In this document: piece after piece, positions 1-9,044 of the stretch
Numbering within the stretch: position 1 is the stretch's first letter
How the letters are laid out: each line of letters opens with the position of its first letter
Assembly: GCF_023283845.1 (NCBI RefSeq)
Contig: NZ_JAKILC010000002.1
Coordinates: 124,001 to 188,000, forward strand
Direction of reading: 5' to 3'
Length of the DNA stretch: 64,000 nucleotides
Source of the DNA: Shewanella marinintestina
GTDB lineage: Bacteria; Pseudomonadota; Gammaproteobacteria; Enterobacterales; Shewanellaceae
Notes under the pieces: generated by a model
What the model saw: the letters and a program-made list of their open reading frames with translations, nothing else
The model's database searches: none
What the model was told of the DNA's origin: nothing
Translations under genes and position numbers: made by a program

Positions 1-293
1 AAGGCGGTCCTAAAAGTATAGTGGCACTGGTCAACCCCAAAACGACTGCTACGCCAATGAATGAGTACCAAACCAATGAAGTTGTTGCTTGCGCTTTAAC
101 TATTGAACTGGGGGGACCGGTTAAGTTTAATGACGTAAAAGTTAATATGCCTAAACTTTGCTACGGTAATCATCCTAATGAAAACAGTATCCGCAGTGCA
201 CTCAAACTTAACTCTATTGCTTTTAGCTTATGGGCAATAGCAATTATAGTGTTACCGAGTATCTGGGCATTACTGCGAGTAATACAAGGTTAA
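1..293 (+). CDS. cobD: Adenosylcobinamide-phosphate synthase CbiB/CobD, C-terminal part (5' truncated by window edge)
   Basis: The reading frame is open from base 3 to the stop at 291-293 with no stop upstream, so the gene begins before the window. The visible 97 residues contain NEVVACALTIELGGP, which aligns by eye with the AGALGIRLGGP region near the C-terminus of CbiB/CobD, followed by a basic linker and one hydrophobic membrane segment ending LLRVIQG. CbiB is an inner-membrane enzyme that attaches aminopropanol (phosphate) to adenosylcobyric acid in cobalamin synthesis. Internal GTG (21) and ATG codons are not the real start. The family call rests on the LGGP region only, so it is probable rather than certain. 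Confidence 0.68.
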   Translation, partial: GGPKSIVALVNPKTTATPMNEYQTNEVVACALTIELGGPVKFNDVKVNMPKLCYGNHPNENSIRSALKLNSIAFSLWAIAIIVLPSIWALLRVIQG

Positions 294-501
294 CAGCTAC
301 TGCAAGCCCTAATTTCCAACCATTTATTCACAAACCGCAACAACTGAAAGCAAGCATATTGTTGCACAGCTGAAAGCATGTCTATATTTGGTTAAAATGT
401 CGCTAATTAGGCGCTTCAGCCATTGTAATCATCTTGTATAAATTGTTGGCATTGGTATCATCCCTTACACACTATGTTATCTCGTTTTAAGGCTGATTCC
501 T

Positions 502-891
502 TTGTTCGATAATATTCATGTTTCACTAACAACGCCTGCGTTACTTTTCCCTGCAATTTCATTGTTGCTATTAGCCTACACAAATCGTTTCTTTTCCCTA
601 GCGGCGCTTATTCGTAATCTTAGTGCTGATGGTAAACCTATACACACCGACCAGCTAAAAAACCTACGTCAACGCATTAGTATCATTAGACGTATGCAAG
701 AATCAGGCGTTTTAAGCTTTGCCCTATGCGTGCTCTGTATGATTTTTATTTATATCGGCTTTAACAAAACCGGCTCGTTTATTTTTGGCTGTAGTTTATT
801 TTTGTTGCTGTATTCACTACTTTTGTCAGTAATTGAAATTCGCATTTCTGTTGACGCATTAAATATTCATCTGGAAGAGATGGATAAATGA
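502..891 (+). CDS. DUF2721 family small membrane protein
   Basis: A 129-residue protein starting at a TTG with a TAAGG Shine-Dalgarno about nine bases upstream. It has a hydrophobic helix at residues 10-28, a basic central amphipathic stretch ([17 protein letters not shown]) and two more hydrophobic helices near 70-112, ending in an acidic tail. This is the DUF2721 pattern, whose function is unknown. Its stop overlaps the start of the next gene by four bases (ATGA), so the two are translationally coupled and probably share a membrane-related role. The TTG start is the least certain part of the call. Confidence 0.75.
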   Translation: MFDNIHVSLTTPALLFPAISLLLLAYTNRFFSLAALIRNLSADGKPIHTDQLKNLRQRISIIRRMQESGVLSFALCVLCMIFIYIGFNKTGSFIFGCSLFLLLYSLLLSVIEIRISVDALNIHLEEMDK

Positions 892-1511
892 TTGATTGGA
901 TCTATTTCTTCGATCTCTGTGGTACCGCCGTTTTTGCACTTTCTGGTGCGCTAGCTGCAGGTCGTCATAAAATGGATCCATTTGGTGTCTTGGTACTCGC
1001 CTCCGTTACAGCGATTGGTGGTGGTAGTATTCGTGACGCTTTGCTTGGCACTACCCCAGTATTTTGGATCCAAGACCCTAATTATATTACGGTGATTTTA
1101 GCCACAGTATTAGTCACATTTATCTTTGTCCGCAAACCTAAACGTGTTCCACGTTATATTTTGCCGGTGGCCGATGCATTGGGTTTAGCATTGTTTACAG
1201 TAATTGGTGTAGAGAAAGCTCTCAGTGTAGAACTCAGTGGCATGATTGCAGTAGTGATGGGCTTAATCACCGGCGTTGGTGGTGGTATTATTCGTGATTT
1301 ACTCTGTCAGCAAGTCCCTATGGTGCTACGCACAGAAATCTATGCCACTGCATCCATTGTCGGCGGGATCTGTTATACCGTAAGCTTACATTGGGGAGCC
1401 GCCGATATGTTCGCATTGTTATTTGCAATGAGTACCGCCCTTGTGATTAGATTAGCCGCTATTCGTTGGCACTTATCCTTACCAGCTTTTGATTTAAAGA
1501 CACCGCAATAA
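888..1511 (+). CDS. TRIC-type trimeric intracellular cation channel family protein (YicG/YadS-like)
   Basis: A 207-residue, highly hydrophobic protein with two repeated halves, each carrying the glycine-rich family motif (GGGSIRD near residue 45, [11 protein letters not shown] near 131). Seven membrane helices with internal duplication are typical of bacterial TRIC proteins, which form small homotrimeric cation-permeable pores in the inner membrane. It is coupled to the DUF2721 gene by a 4-base overlap and to the next gene by a 1-base overlap, so 502-1990 is one operon. The physiological substrate cannot be read from the sequence. Confidence 0.88.
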   Translation: MIDWIYFFDLCGTAVFALSGALAAGRHKMDPFGVLVLASVTAIGGGSIRDALLGTTPVFWIQDPNYITVILATVLVTFIFVRKPKRVPRYILPVADALGLALFTVIGVEKALSVELSGMIAVVMGLITGVGGGIIRDLLCQQVPMVLRTEIYATASIVGGICYTVSLHWGAADMFALLFAMSTALVIRLAAIRWHLSLPAFDLKTPQ

Positions 1512-1990
1512 TGAGATTAAAATTTTTAGGTTTACTGCTTATATTTTTTAGTTTGCCAAGTTTGGCGAACATTGGTGATATGCCCAAGGAGCAGCAACTT
1601 GCGATTAAATACATCCAAGCTTTAACCCATCAAGACTATGCAAACTTAAGCGGGTTTTATAATCGAGAAAGCATCTTTAACGATCGAACTGCCGGACGTA
1701 AATACACAGGTAAGCGCCATATTCTTCAGTTTCTCAAACGCGCTCATCGCGGCGTACTGGAATATAACTTTAATATCGAACACATGTTCAATTCTGGCTC
1801 ACTAGTAGTACTAATTGGGAATTATCGCTATAAAGGCCCTGGCGAGTTGTTTGGTAAACCTGGACGTATTATTGATATTGCCATCCCAGGTGTCACCACT
1901 CTCAGTTTAGATATGACCCATGAACGCGTAAAAGAGCACCAAGATCTAATGGACTACCAAACTATGGCGGATCAGCTGTCAGTGCAGTAA
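1511..1990 (+). CDS. Secreted NTF2/SnoaL-like protein
   Basis: A 159-residue protein with a cleavable signal peptide (residues 1-19, ending SLAN). The mature part, with QQLAIKYIQALTHQDYANLSGFYN and later a GRKYTGKRHILQFLKR stretch, looks like the alpha-beta cone fold of the nuclear transport factor 2 superfamily, which includes SnoaL-like isomerases and many non-enzymatic ligand pockets. The ATG overlaps the stop of the TRIC gene by one base. Periplasmic location is inferred from the signal peptide. No catalytic residues can be assigned, so the function is unknown. Confidence 0.72.
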   Translation: MRLKFLGLLLIFFSLPSLANIGDMPKEQQLAIKYIQALTHQDYANLSGFYNRESIFNDRTAGRKYTGKRHILQFLKRAHRGVLEYNFNIEHMFNSGSLVVLIGNYRYKGPGELFGKPGRIIDIAIPGVTTLSLDMTHERVKEHQDLMDYQTMADQLSVQ

Positions 1991-2118
1991 CCATTGCTTA
2001 ATACTGCTATTTTATCCGAAATAACAAACCTACTTAGATCACAAAACAACCATAGCTAGGGAAACTTTTCACTTAAGCTCTGTCAAAGTATTAAGAACTT
2101 TGCATGCTGTAGGTTGTT

Positions 2119-2529
2119 ATGAGTTTTATTAATGCTATTCGCGTCATCCTTGTGTTAACCCCTATTTTTTGTAGCTCTGCTTTTGCGTTAGAGCAGCCAA
2201 TAGTGGTGTCATTTGCCGATCAACCCATTAACCAGTTTAATCAGCAACTCAAACAAGCTCAGCAGCAAAAGCGTAGCTGGAGCAAGCAACCTGAAACAAT
2301 TTCAGCCCACTATGCAGGTAAACGTTTTCGAGTAGCGAGAGTCAAACAGTATCAAGATAAGGTTGTCACTTATAACGTCAGTACAGAAAGTGCTGAACAT
2401 CCTAAAATGCTCTTGATTTTATCGATGGAGAAACAGCGAAGTAATTGGCAGCTTGATGCAGCGAGATTAACTTGGAGATGTGAAAACGGCCTGCACTTTG
2501 GTACAGACCGTTGCTCAAACAGTCATTAG
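2119..2529 (+). CDS. Small secreted protein of unknown function
   Basis: I do not recognise this family. The 136-residue product has a signal peptide (about residues 1-23, ending AFA), a Gln/Lys-rich mature N-terminus and two C-terminal cysteines within TWRCENGLHFGTDRC that could form a disulfide in the periplasm. It is separated from the upstream operon by 128 bases, so it is probably transcribed on its own, and it converges on tyrS. Codon use looks like that of its neighbours. Confidence 0.6.
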   Translation: MSFINAIRVILVLTPIFCSSAFALEQPIVVSFADQPINQFNQQLKQAQQQKRSWSKQPETISAHYAGKRFRVARVKQYQDKVVTYNVSTESAEHPKMLLILSMEKQRSNWQLDAARLTWRCENGLHFGTDRCSNSH

Positions 2530-2553
2530 CACAACTTGTTAATAACGATTCTT

Positions 2554-2586
2554 AGGTTGGCTTAGTAAAGTCGTACAAGCCAACTT
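2554..2586. terminator. Hairpin between convergent genes
   Basis: GTTGGCTT at 2556-2563 pairs with AAGCCAAC at 2577-2584 around a 13-base loop, extendable by a G-T and an A-T pair. It lies between the stop of the secreted protein gene and the stop of tyrS. There is no clean T-run on either strand, so intrinsic termination is plausible but weak. Confidence 0.4.
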
Positions 2587-2596
2587 ATTATAGTTC

Positions 2597-3793
2597 TTAA
2601 ACCAGTGTGATTTTAGCAAACTTACGCTTACCAACTTGAAATACGCCTGTAGTGCCAGCATTCAGTTGCAGACGCGTGTCTTCAATTTTATCGCCGTCAA
2701 TCTTAGCAGCGCCTTGCTTGATCATACGCATAGCATCAGATGTTGAGTTTACCAGACCCGCTTCTTTAAGCAGGTTAGCAATCGCAATACCCTCGCCAGC
2801 AGCAATCTCTAACTCTTCAATATCGTCAGGGATATTGCCTTTCTGGAAACGGCTAATAAACTCTTGATGCGCAGCTTCTGCAGCAGCTTCATCGTGGAAA
2901 CGTGCGATGATTTCTTTTGCTAGTGCAATTTTGATATCGCGTGGGTTAGCACCCGCTTCAACGTCAGCTTTAAACTGTTCAATCTCGCTCAATGGACGGA
3001 AAGATAGCAGCTCAAAGTAGCGCCACATCAAAACGTCAGAAATTGACATGATCTTACCGAACATTTCACCAGCAGGCTCACTCACACCGATATAGTTGTG
3101 CGCAGACTTAGACATTTTTTTAACGCCATCTAGGCCTTCAAGCAGTGGCATCATGATCACTGTCTGTGGCTTTTGGCCTGCAGACTTTTGTAATTCACGC
3201 CCCATCAATAGGTTAAACTTCTGGTCAGTACCACCCAGTTCAACGTCAGCCTCTAATGCAACTGAATCATAGCCTTGTAGCAATGGATACATGAACTCAT
3301 GAATAGCAATTGATTGACCTGAACCATAACGCTTCTTAAAGTCGTCACGTTCCATCATACGCGCAACCGTTTGCTGTGAAGCTAGACGGATCATACCTGC
3401 AGCGCCTAATGGCTCTAACCAAGTCGAGTTAAACTCAATACGGGTTTTCGCAGGGTCCAAGATTTTATAAACCTGTTGCTTATAAGTCTCAGCGTTAGCT
3501 AGAACTTGCTCACGAGTCAATGGCGGACGGGTACTGTTTTTACCGCTTGGGTCGCCGACCATACCGGTGAAGTCACCAATCAAGAAGATCACTTCATGAC
3601 CTAGCTCTTGGAAGGTACGCATCTTGTTCAAAATAACGGTATGACCAAGGTGAATATCAGGAGCGGTTGGGTCAGCGCCGAGTTTAATTTTTAACGGGCG
3701 ACCTTCTTTCAACTTCTCCAGCAGATCCGCTTCGAGTAAAATCTCGTCGGTGCCACGTTTTATTTCTGCTAATGCTTGCTCTAAATCAGCCAT
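2597..3793 (-). CDS. tyrS: Tyrosyl-tRNA synthetase
   Basis: Class I aminoacyl-tRNA synthetase that activates tyrosine and charges tRNA-Tyr in the cytoplasm. The 398-residue protein shows the HIGH-type motif HLGH at residues 48-51, the tyrosine pocket around [17 protein letters not shown], the KMSKS loop at 226-230 and a C-terminal S4 RNA-binding domain ([13 protein letters not shown] onward). I chose the ATG at 3791-3793 because AGGAG lies 11 bases upstream and MADLEQAL fits the family start. The frame is open 23 codons further upstream, but that extension is not family-like. It is divergent from the M23 peptidase gene. Confidence 0.95.
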   Translation of the reverse strand: MADLEQALAEIKRGTDEILLEADLLEKLKEGRPLKIKLGADPTAPDIHLGHTVILNKMRTFQELGHEVIFLIGDFTGMVGDPSGKNSTRPPLTREQVLANAETYKQQVYKILDPAKTRIEFNSTWLEPLGAAGMIRLASQQTVARMMERDDFKKRYGSGQSIAIHEFMYPLLQGYDSVALEADVELGGTDQKFNLLMGRELQKSAGQKPQTVIMMPLLEGLDGVKKMSKSAHNYIGVSEPAGEMFGKIMSISDVLMWRYFELLSFRPLSEIEQFKADVEAGANPRDIKIALAKEIIARFHDEAAAEAAHQEFISRFQKGNIPDDIEELEIAAGEGIAIANLLKEAGLVNSTSDAMRMIKQGAAKIDGDKIEDTRLQLNAGTTGVFQVGKRKFAKITLV

Positions 3794-3905
3794 ATTGGCG
3801 CTTACTCCTGGGAGCCTAATCAAAAAAATATGGGCACTCATGTTACTTGTTAGCAAGCACAAATGAAAGTGTGTACACTAAAGGGATCACTAAGAAAGGG
3901 TTAAT

Positions 3906-5345
3906 TTGGTATCAAGGTCAATGGGAAAGGTTATAACTTTATTTAAATTACTGCCAAAATTACATCAAATGCTCTTATGCGGTTTAGTTTTTGTCACGGT
4001 AATTATTATCTTTATGCCATCTGACGATGTGCAAGCATCTAAGCAAACTTCTTCTGTGGATGGCGAATACGATGTCAATAAACGCTATAGCGTGCCATTG
4101 GCTTTCGGAAATCCTACGCCTCCCGCAGCGTCATTAAGTGAAACCGAACCAAAGCAACGCAGCCGCCCAACTCAACTTGCACCTGCATCCACTAAAACTG
4201 TCGAGCAACAAGTTCCAGACAACGCTAAAGCAGAAGTTTTAGCACAAAAAAACAAAACTCCTAAACTCAACGAAAAACGCTTCCAAGTTAAAAGTGGTGA
4301 CACACTCGCCGCTCTATTTGAGCGTGCTGGATTAACAGCTAAAGATGTTTACGATGTAACTCAACTGCCCAAAGCTAAGAAAAACCTACTAAAAATCATG
4401 CCAGGCGATAACTTAGTTATTGCGAAAGGTGAAGACGGTAAACTTGTTCAGCTCAGATACCATCTCGACAAAATCACCACCCTTATTGTTGATAACAGCG
4501 TAGACGGTTACCAAGAGCATATTGTCACTAAAACAGTTGAAGCTCGTTCGAAGTTTGCTAGTGCAACCATTGAAAATAACTTCTGGAATGCTGGCGTAAA
4601 TGCCGGTTTGACACCAAATCAGATTATGCAGTTAGCCACTATTTTTGGCTGGGATATCGATTTCGCTTTAGATCTGCGTAAAGGCGATGAATTTGCGATG
4701 ATATTTGAAGAAGAGTTTGCCGATGGTGAGTTTTTGAAAAACGGTAATATTTTAGCCGCTGAGTTTACTAACCAAGGTGACCGATACACGGCAGTTCGTT
4801 ATAAAGACGGTAATTATTATTCAGAAGAAGGCCGTAGTATGCGTAAAGCCTTCTTACGCTCACCAGTCGACTTTAAATATGTTAGCTCAAGCTTTAACCC
4901 ACGCAGACTTCACCCGGTAACGGGGCAAGTACGAGCTCATCGTGGTGTTGACTATGTGGCAGCCGTCGGTACCCCAATTAAAGCTGCAGGTAATGGCCGG
5001 GTCATTAAGTCAAGCTACAACCAATACAATGGTAACTACGTATTTATTAAGCATAACGACACCTATACAACCAAATACCTTCACCTAACTAAACGTAAGG
5101 TCAAAACAGGCCAGTCAGTCAAGCAAGGGCAAATCATTGGTACCTTAGGTTCTACTGGGCGAGTAACTGGAGCGCACTTACACTATGAATTTATCGTTAA
5201 CGGTGTACACCGTAACCCACGTACCATTAAGCTGCCAAAATCAGAGCCGATAGCCAAAAAAGAAAAGGCCCAATTCGCTAAACTTAGCCAAACGATGATG
5301 GCAGAGCTTGAGCACAATAAACAGATACAAATTGCAGCGCATTAG
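3906..5345 (+). CDS. M23 family peptidoglycan endopeptidase with OapA/LysM-like domain (MepM-like)
   Basis: A periplasmic zinc endopeptidase predicted to cut peptide cross-links in peptidoglycan. From the TTG start it has 479 residues: an N-terminal membrane anchor (about 19-37), a low-complexity linker, a LysM/OapA-like domain (RFQVKSGDTLAALFERAGL), a second mixed domain, and a C-terminal lysostaphin fold. The zinc ligands H345 and D349 (HRGVDY) and H426 (HLHYEF) are intact. The start is TTG 3906 (GAAAGGG upstream) or ATG 3921. A possible promoter is TTAGCA 3850-3855 and TACACT 3874-3879. The order tyrS, M23, anmK is conserved in many gammaproteobacteria, linking it to wall recycling. Confidence 0.9.
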   Translation: MVSRSMGKVITLFKLLPKLHQMLLCGLVFVTVIIIFMPSDDVQASKQTSSVDGEYDVNKRYSVPLAFGNPTPPAASLSETEPKQRSRPTQLAPASTKTVEQQVPDNAKAEVLAQKNKTPKLNEKRFQVKSGDTLAALFERAGLTAKDVYDVTQLPKAKKNLLKIMPGDNLVIAKGEDGKLVQLRYHLDKITTLIVDNSVDGYQEHIVTKTVEARSKFASATIENNFWNAGVNAGLTPNQIMQLATIFGWDIDFALDLRKGDEFAMIFEEEFADGEFLKNGNILAAEFTNQGDRYTAVRYKDGNYYSEEGRSMRKAFLRSPVDFKYVSSSFNPRRLHPVTGQVRAHRGVDYVAAVGTPIKAAGNGRVIKSSYNQYNGNYVFIKHNDTYTTKYLHLTKRKVKTGQSVKQGQIIGTLGSTGRVTGAHLHYEFIVNGVHRNPRTIKLPKSEPIAKKEKAQFAKLSQTMMAELEHNKQIQIAAH

Positions 5346-5416
5346 CGCTGTAGCACCTTTATCGCACCAGTACAGTTAACTCACTGACCCACCCAGTAGG
5401 TTTATAGGCTTAAATC

Positions 5417-6526
5417 ATGGATAAAAAGTATTATATAGGCTTGATGTCAGGTACCAGTATGGACGGCATCGATGCTGTTTTGGTGGATTTTAACCAGCAA
5501 CAACCAAGGCTTATTGCTACGCATACCCAAGCACTGCCAACAGCATTACTCTCTAGTCTGCAAAAGCTTTGTTTACCGGGAAATGATGAGGTAAACCGTT
5601 TAGGTCACCTCGACCGTAGCATGGGAAAATTGTTTGCCAAGGCAACCAATGCTTTGCTAGAAAAAGCCCAAGTGGATAAATCACAAGTCATTGCTATTGG
5701 CAGCCATGGCCAAACAGTGCGCCATATGCCAAATCTTGATATGGGCTTTACCTTACAAATTGGTGATCCCAATACCATTGCCGTTGAAACGGGTATTGAT
5801 GTCATCGCAGACTTTAGGCGTAAAGACGTTGCCCTTGGTGGTCAAGGCGCACCTTTGGTACCCGCGTTTCATCAGCATGTCTTTGCCAGCCCAAACCACC
5901 AGCGCATTATTCTTAATATTGGTGGTATCGCCAACGTCACTTATTTACCAGGCAATACACAAGATGTAACCGGCTTTGATACTGGGCCAGGAAACGGCTT
6001 AAGTGATGCGTGGATCCAACATCAACTCGGCCTACCTTTTGATAAAGATGGCGAGTGGGCGAAATCAGGCACCACAGATCAAAAAATGCTACAACATCTA
6101 TTGTCACACCCTTACTTTGCACTTGAGGCACCTAAAAGCACCGGCAGAGAGTTATTTAATCAAGCATGGGCTGAGCAGCAATTATCTGAATTTAGCTACT
6201 TAAGCGAAGCTGACATTCAGTCAACACTGCTGGATTTAACCTGCTACAGTATCGCTAATGATGCGCTTAAATTGTCAGAAAATGGTGAGCTTTATGTGTG
6301 CGGCGGCGGCGCCTATAACTGTGAGCTAATGCACCGCCTGCATAAACTGTTACCAAACTATAAAGTGGTCACCACCGCCGAGTTAGGCATGGATCCTCAA
6401 TGGGTAGAAGGCATCGCCTTTGCTTGGCTTGCAATGCGCCACCACCTTGGTTTACCGGGCAACCTTCCCGCGGTAACTGGCGCGTCAAGAGAAGCGGTTC
6501 TCGGCTCCTTCTATCCAGCGGACTAA
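5417..6526 (+). CDS. anmK: Anhydro-N-acetylmuramic acid kinase
   Basis: AnmK phosphorylates and hydrolyses 1,6-anhydro-MurNAc released by lytic transglycosylases to MurNAc-6-phosphate, feeding recycled wall sugars into metabolism. The 369-residue length and the ASKHA-fold signatures fit: [18 protein letters not shown] at the N-terminus, [29 protein letters not shown], and a glycine-rich [11 protein letters not shown] motif near the C-terminus. It follows the M23 peptidase gene by 71 bases, which fits a peptidoglycan turnover pair. Its 3' end converges with the regulator gene, 18 bases apart. Confidence 0.95.
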   Translation: MDKKYYIGLMSGTSMDGIDAVLVDFNQQQPRLIATHTQALPTALLSSLQKLCLPGNDEVNRLGHLDRSMGKLFAKATNALLEKAQVDKSQVIAIGSHGQTVRHMPNLDMGFTLQIGDPNTIAVETGIDVIADFRRKDVALGGQGAPLVPAFHQHVFASPNHQRIILNIGGIANVTYLPGNTQDVTGFDTGPGNGLSDAWIQHQLGLPFDKDGEWAKSGTTDQKMLQHLLSHPYFALEAPKSTGRELFNQAWAEQQLSEFSYLSEADIQSTLLDLTCYSIANDALKLSENGELYVCGGGAYNCELMHRLHKLLPNYKVVTTAELGMDPQWVEGIAFAWLAMRHHLGLPGNLPAVTGASREAVLGSFYPAD

Positions 6527-6544
6527 ACTCTAATCAACTTATGC

Positions 6545-8707
6545 TTAATACAACAGCTTGTGCTGTAGCTTTATCACATCTCGCTTATAGTTTTGCGATA
6601 GAGTCATCAGCAAGCTGTTGTTATTATGAATATAGGTCATCGCCCCTGAGCGAGGAATACTGCCTGAAGGCAGCTTTAAAATTGGCGTAATAAGTCCAGT
6701 ATTGAAACGCCAAAAGTTTATCAGCTGATAGCCTCGATGAATTTGTCTAAAGTAAATTCCTTTATCAGTCGCAACCCAGTTATAACCTTCACCAAAATCT
6801 TTACCATTAATGATTTCAGTTGGCTCTAATGGATCTGATAACGACAACATCCACAGTCCTGGCTCTTCAAGCCGAGTAAACACTAACTTATCTTCGCTAA
6901 TGACCTTACCCAGGCGCATATCAAATGAGTTAATAACCTTAGGTAGCCGGTTATCAAGGTAAAACTCTGTTATACCGTCTTTGCTGCGTGCTAGCACCAT
7001 ATCATCATTCCAGCCCCAACTTGGCCGATTATGATCTAAGTATGGCGTTGCCAAGATGCTTATATTAGCCGTTTTCAAATCCAATACATGAATTTTATTG
7101 CCTTCGTTTTTATCATCAGGGGCTAAGAAAGCTACCTTAGATCCGTCATGAGACCAACTAGGGTAAGCAACTCTACGCTTGAGATCAGTATGCTGACGCC
7201 TTTGTTTACCATCCATATCACTAGTCCAAATCTCATTAAAACCTGTTTCATTAGACACATAAACAATACGCTGAGTAACGGCTGAATAATCAGGGTTACG
7301 ATAACTATACTCAACTTGCAGTAGTGGGAAAGTCGCTGTAGGAATGGATTGCTCTAACGCAAACGAGGCCACTTGATAGTCCCGCATATAATTGGAGTAC
7401 ACTAACTCATCACTGTTAGGAATTGAACGGGGATAACTTAAACCTTCAACATCTAATGGCAGAATATTCTTATCATCGATCCCCACAATAAAGCCATTTC
7501 TAACCCCTGAGTTCTCAGTGCTAAAAATAAGCCGTTGGCTATCTTGGTGCCAACTTAAACCTCGAATATCTTCTAAGCCAAAACTTAAGCGCTGCTCTTG
7601 TGCCGTTTTGGTATTGATAATAAAAATATCTTCAGAAATATTACCAAAGCGTCTGGCTACAGCGAGCCAACTACCATCAGGGCTAAAGGCAAGATCTCGG
7701 TCTCGATAGCTACAATTTTCGGTACAGGATAACCGTTTAGGCCTTGCCAGCTCATCGGTTAAGGGCAGCTCATATAAACCGGAGCCATAACCTTCGCCCG
7801 CATCCCAAATATAGACAAGGCGGCTGCTATCCGGCGCAATATCGATGGCAGAGCTATAGCTATAGCATGCACCGAGTTTACTGGCTTCATTACTATCGAG
7901 ATTTAGCTTAGTTAAATAACACCTATCTTCACCGCGATGCTCAGAACCGTAATAGAGTGCCGCTCCGTCTGGGCTCCAAACCGCCCTTATTTCGGCAGTT
8001 TTCGTTGAAGTTAGTCGTTTAGGTGTTTTTGTTGGATTATGTAAATCTTTCAGATAAAGGCTAGAGTATTTGTTATTGCTACGGCTGCCGTAAACTAGCC
8101 AGCGACCATCGGGAGAAACAGCAGGATACAACTCTGAACCGGCTGCCGTAGTTAGGTTTTTCTTTAATGTAGGTACGTAACGAATACTATCTTGATATAA
8201 ATGATAGCCCCACCCTGTAACCATAATGAGTAACGCCACTCCTCCTGCGAGCATCAATCTTAAATTTAGTCGAGTTAACTGCGTTATCTTTAATTGCGCC
8301 TGTTGAAACAAGTCAAGATCATCAACTAAATCGGCTTCATTAAAACAAGGCTCTATCAGGAGGCGATAGCCCATCTTACGCACAGTTTCAATAGCAAGCT
8401 CATCACTCTGGCTTTGATTGAGATGTTTACGTAAATGCCAAATTGCATTGGTTAATGCTTTACTACCTACATAGCTATTACCGTCCCAAATATTTTCTAT
8501 GAGTTCTTCGCGAGTAACAACTTTCGGGTAATGCCGTGCAAGATAGCTAAGCACCTCAATAAACTTAGGTTGAACAGAAACAGATTCAGCTTTGGCTTCA
8601 TCATTGTCAGCGTTTAAAAAACTTAGGCTATTATCATTAGGGTTAACTTCGCAGTGATTTAATCTAAAAACAGCTTCTTTTCTTATCTCTACCAATTCAT
8701 TCACCAC
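6545..8707 (-). CDS. CadC/ToxR-like transmembrane transcriptional regulator with PD40 (TolB-type) beta-propeller
   Basis: A 720-residue one-component membrane regulator. Residues about 15-118 form an OmpR-type winged helix (SVQPKFIEVLSYLARHYP, then VGSKALTNAIWHLRKHL). A single membrane helix near 151-172 follows, then a periplasmic region with repeated PD40 blades: AVSPDGRWLVYGS, VWSPDGAALYYGS, AFSPDGSWLAVAR, SWSHDGSKVAFLAPD. No receiver domain is present, so DNA binding is presumably controlled by periplasmic sensing. It starts at GTG 8707 (or the adjacent GTG 8704); no ATG is available nearby. Divergent orientation from the TonB receptor suggests it regulates that gene, which is inference. 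Confidence 0.85.
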   Translation of the reverse strand: MVNELVEIRKEAVFRLNHCEVNPNDNSLSFLNADNDEAKAESVSVQPKFIEVLSYLARHYPKVVTREELIENIWDGNSYVGSKALTNAIWHLRKHLNQSQSDELAIETVRKMGYRLLIEPCFNEADLVDDLDLFQQAQLKITQLTRLNLRLMLAGGVALLIMVTGWGYHLYQDSIRYVPTLKKNLTTAAGSELYPAVSPDGRWLVYGSRSNNKYSSLYLKDLHNPTKTPKRLTSTKTAEIRAVWSPDGAALYYGSEHRGEDRCYLTKLNLDSNEASKLGACYSYSSAIDIAPDSSRLVYIWDAGEGYGSGLYELPLTDELARPKRLSCTENCSYRDRDLAFSPDGSWLAVARRFGNISEDIFIINTKTAQEQRLSFGLEDIRGLSWHQDSQRLIFSTENSGVRNGFIVGIDDKNILPLDVEGLSYPRSIPNSDELVYSNYMRDYQVASFALEQSIPTATFPLLQVEYSYRNPDYSAVTQRIVYVSNETGFNEIWTSDMDGKQRRQHTDLKRRVAYPSWSHDGSKVAFLAPDDKNEGNKIHVLDLKTANISILATPYLDHNRPSWGWNDDMVLARSKDGITEFYLDNRLPKVINSFDMRLGKVISEDKLVFTRLEEPGLWMLSLSDPLEPTEIINGKDFGEGYNWVATDKGIYFRQIHRGYQLINFWRFNTGLITPILKLPSGSIPRSGAMTYIHNNNSLLMTLSQNYKRDVIKLQHKLLY

Positions 8708-9044
8708 TCATCCAAGATTTAACGACTACCAACCTCAACCCCGCAGCCACAATTTACATCTATTCAACATAGATAAATCATTTCCCCCCTTAAAGAAAGA
8801 TACAGCAAAGCAATGAAAAATAAAACAATAGACATTAAATAGACATATAAACAACAAAGAAACGACTCAAGATTGATTGCTGGCAAGAAACAAAATATTT
8901 ACAACTAACCTCAGTTGACAACCAAGCGTGTTCAAATTGGAAACTCGACAGTATTAACCTAGGAATGACCCGCTTTTATCAAGTGACGTTGTGGGCTAAC
9001 ACGATTAAAGCGTTGGAAAATTATAAAAATAAGGACTGCAATCA
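8708..9044. promoter_or_regulatory. Divergent intergenic region, regulator / TonB-dependent receptor
   Basis: A 337-base AT-rich spacer with no credible small ORF. A TTGACA is visible at 8915-8920 but has no good -10 at standard spacing. An AAGGA Shine-Dalgarno sits nine bases before the receptor ATG. By position it should hold the operator of the divergent CadC-like regulator; I could not identify a clear direct or inverted repeat. Confidence 0.4.
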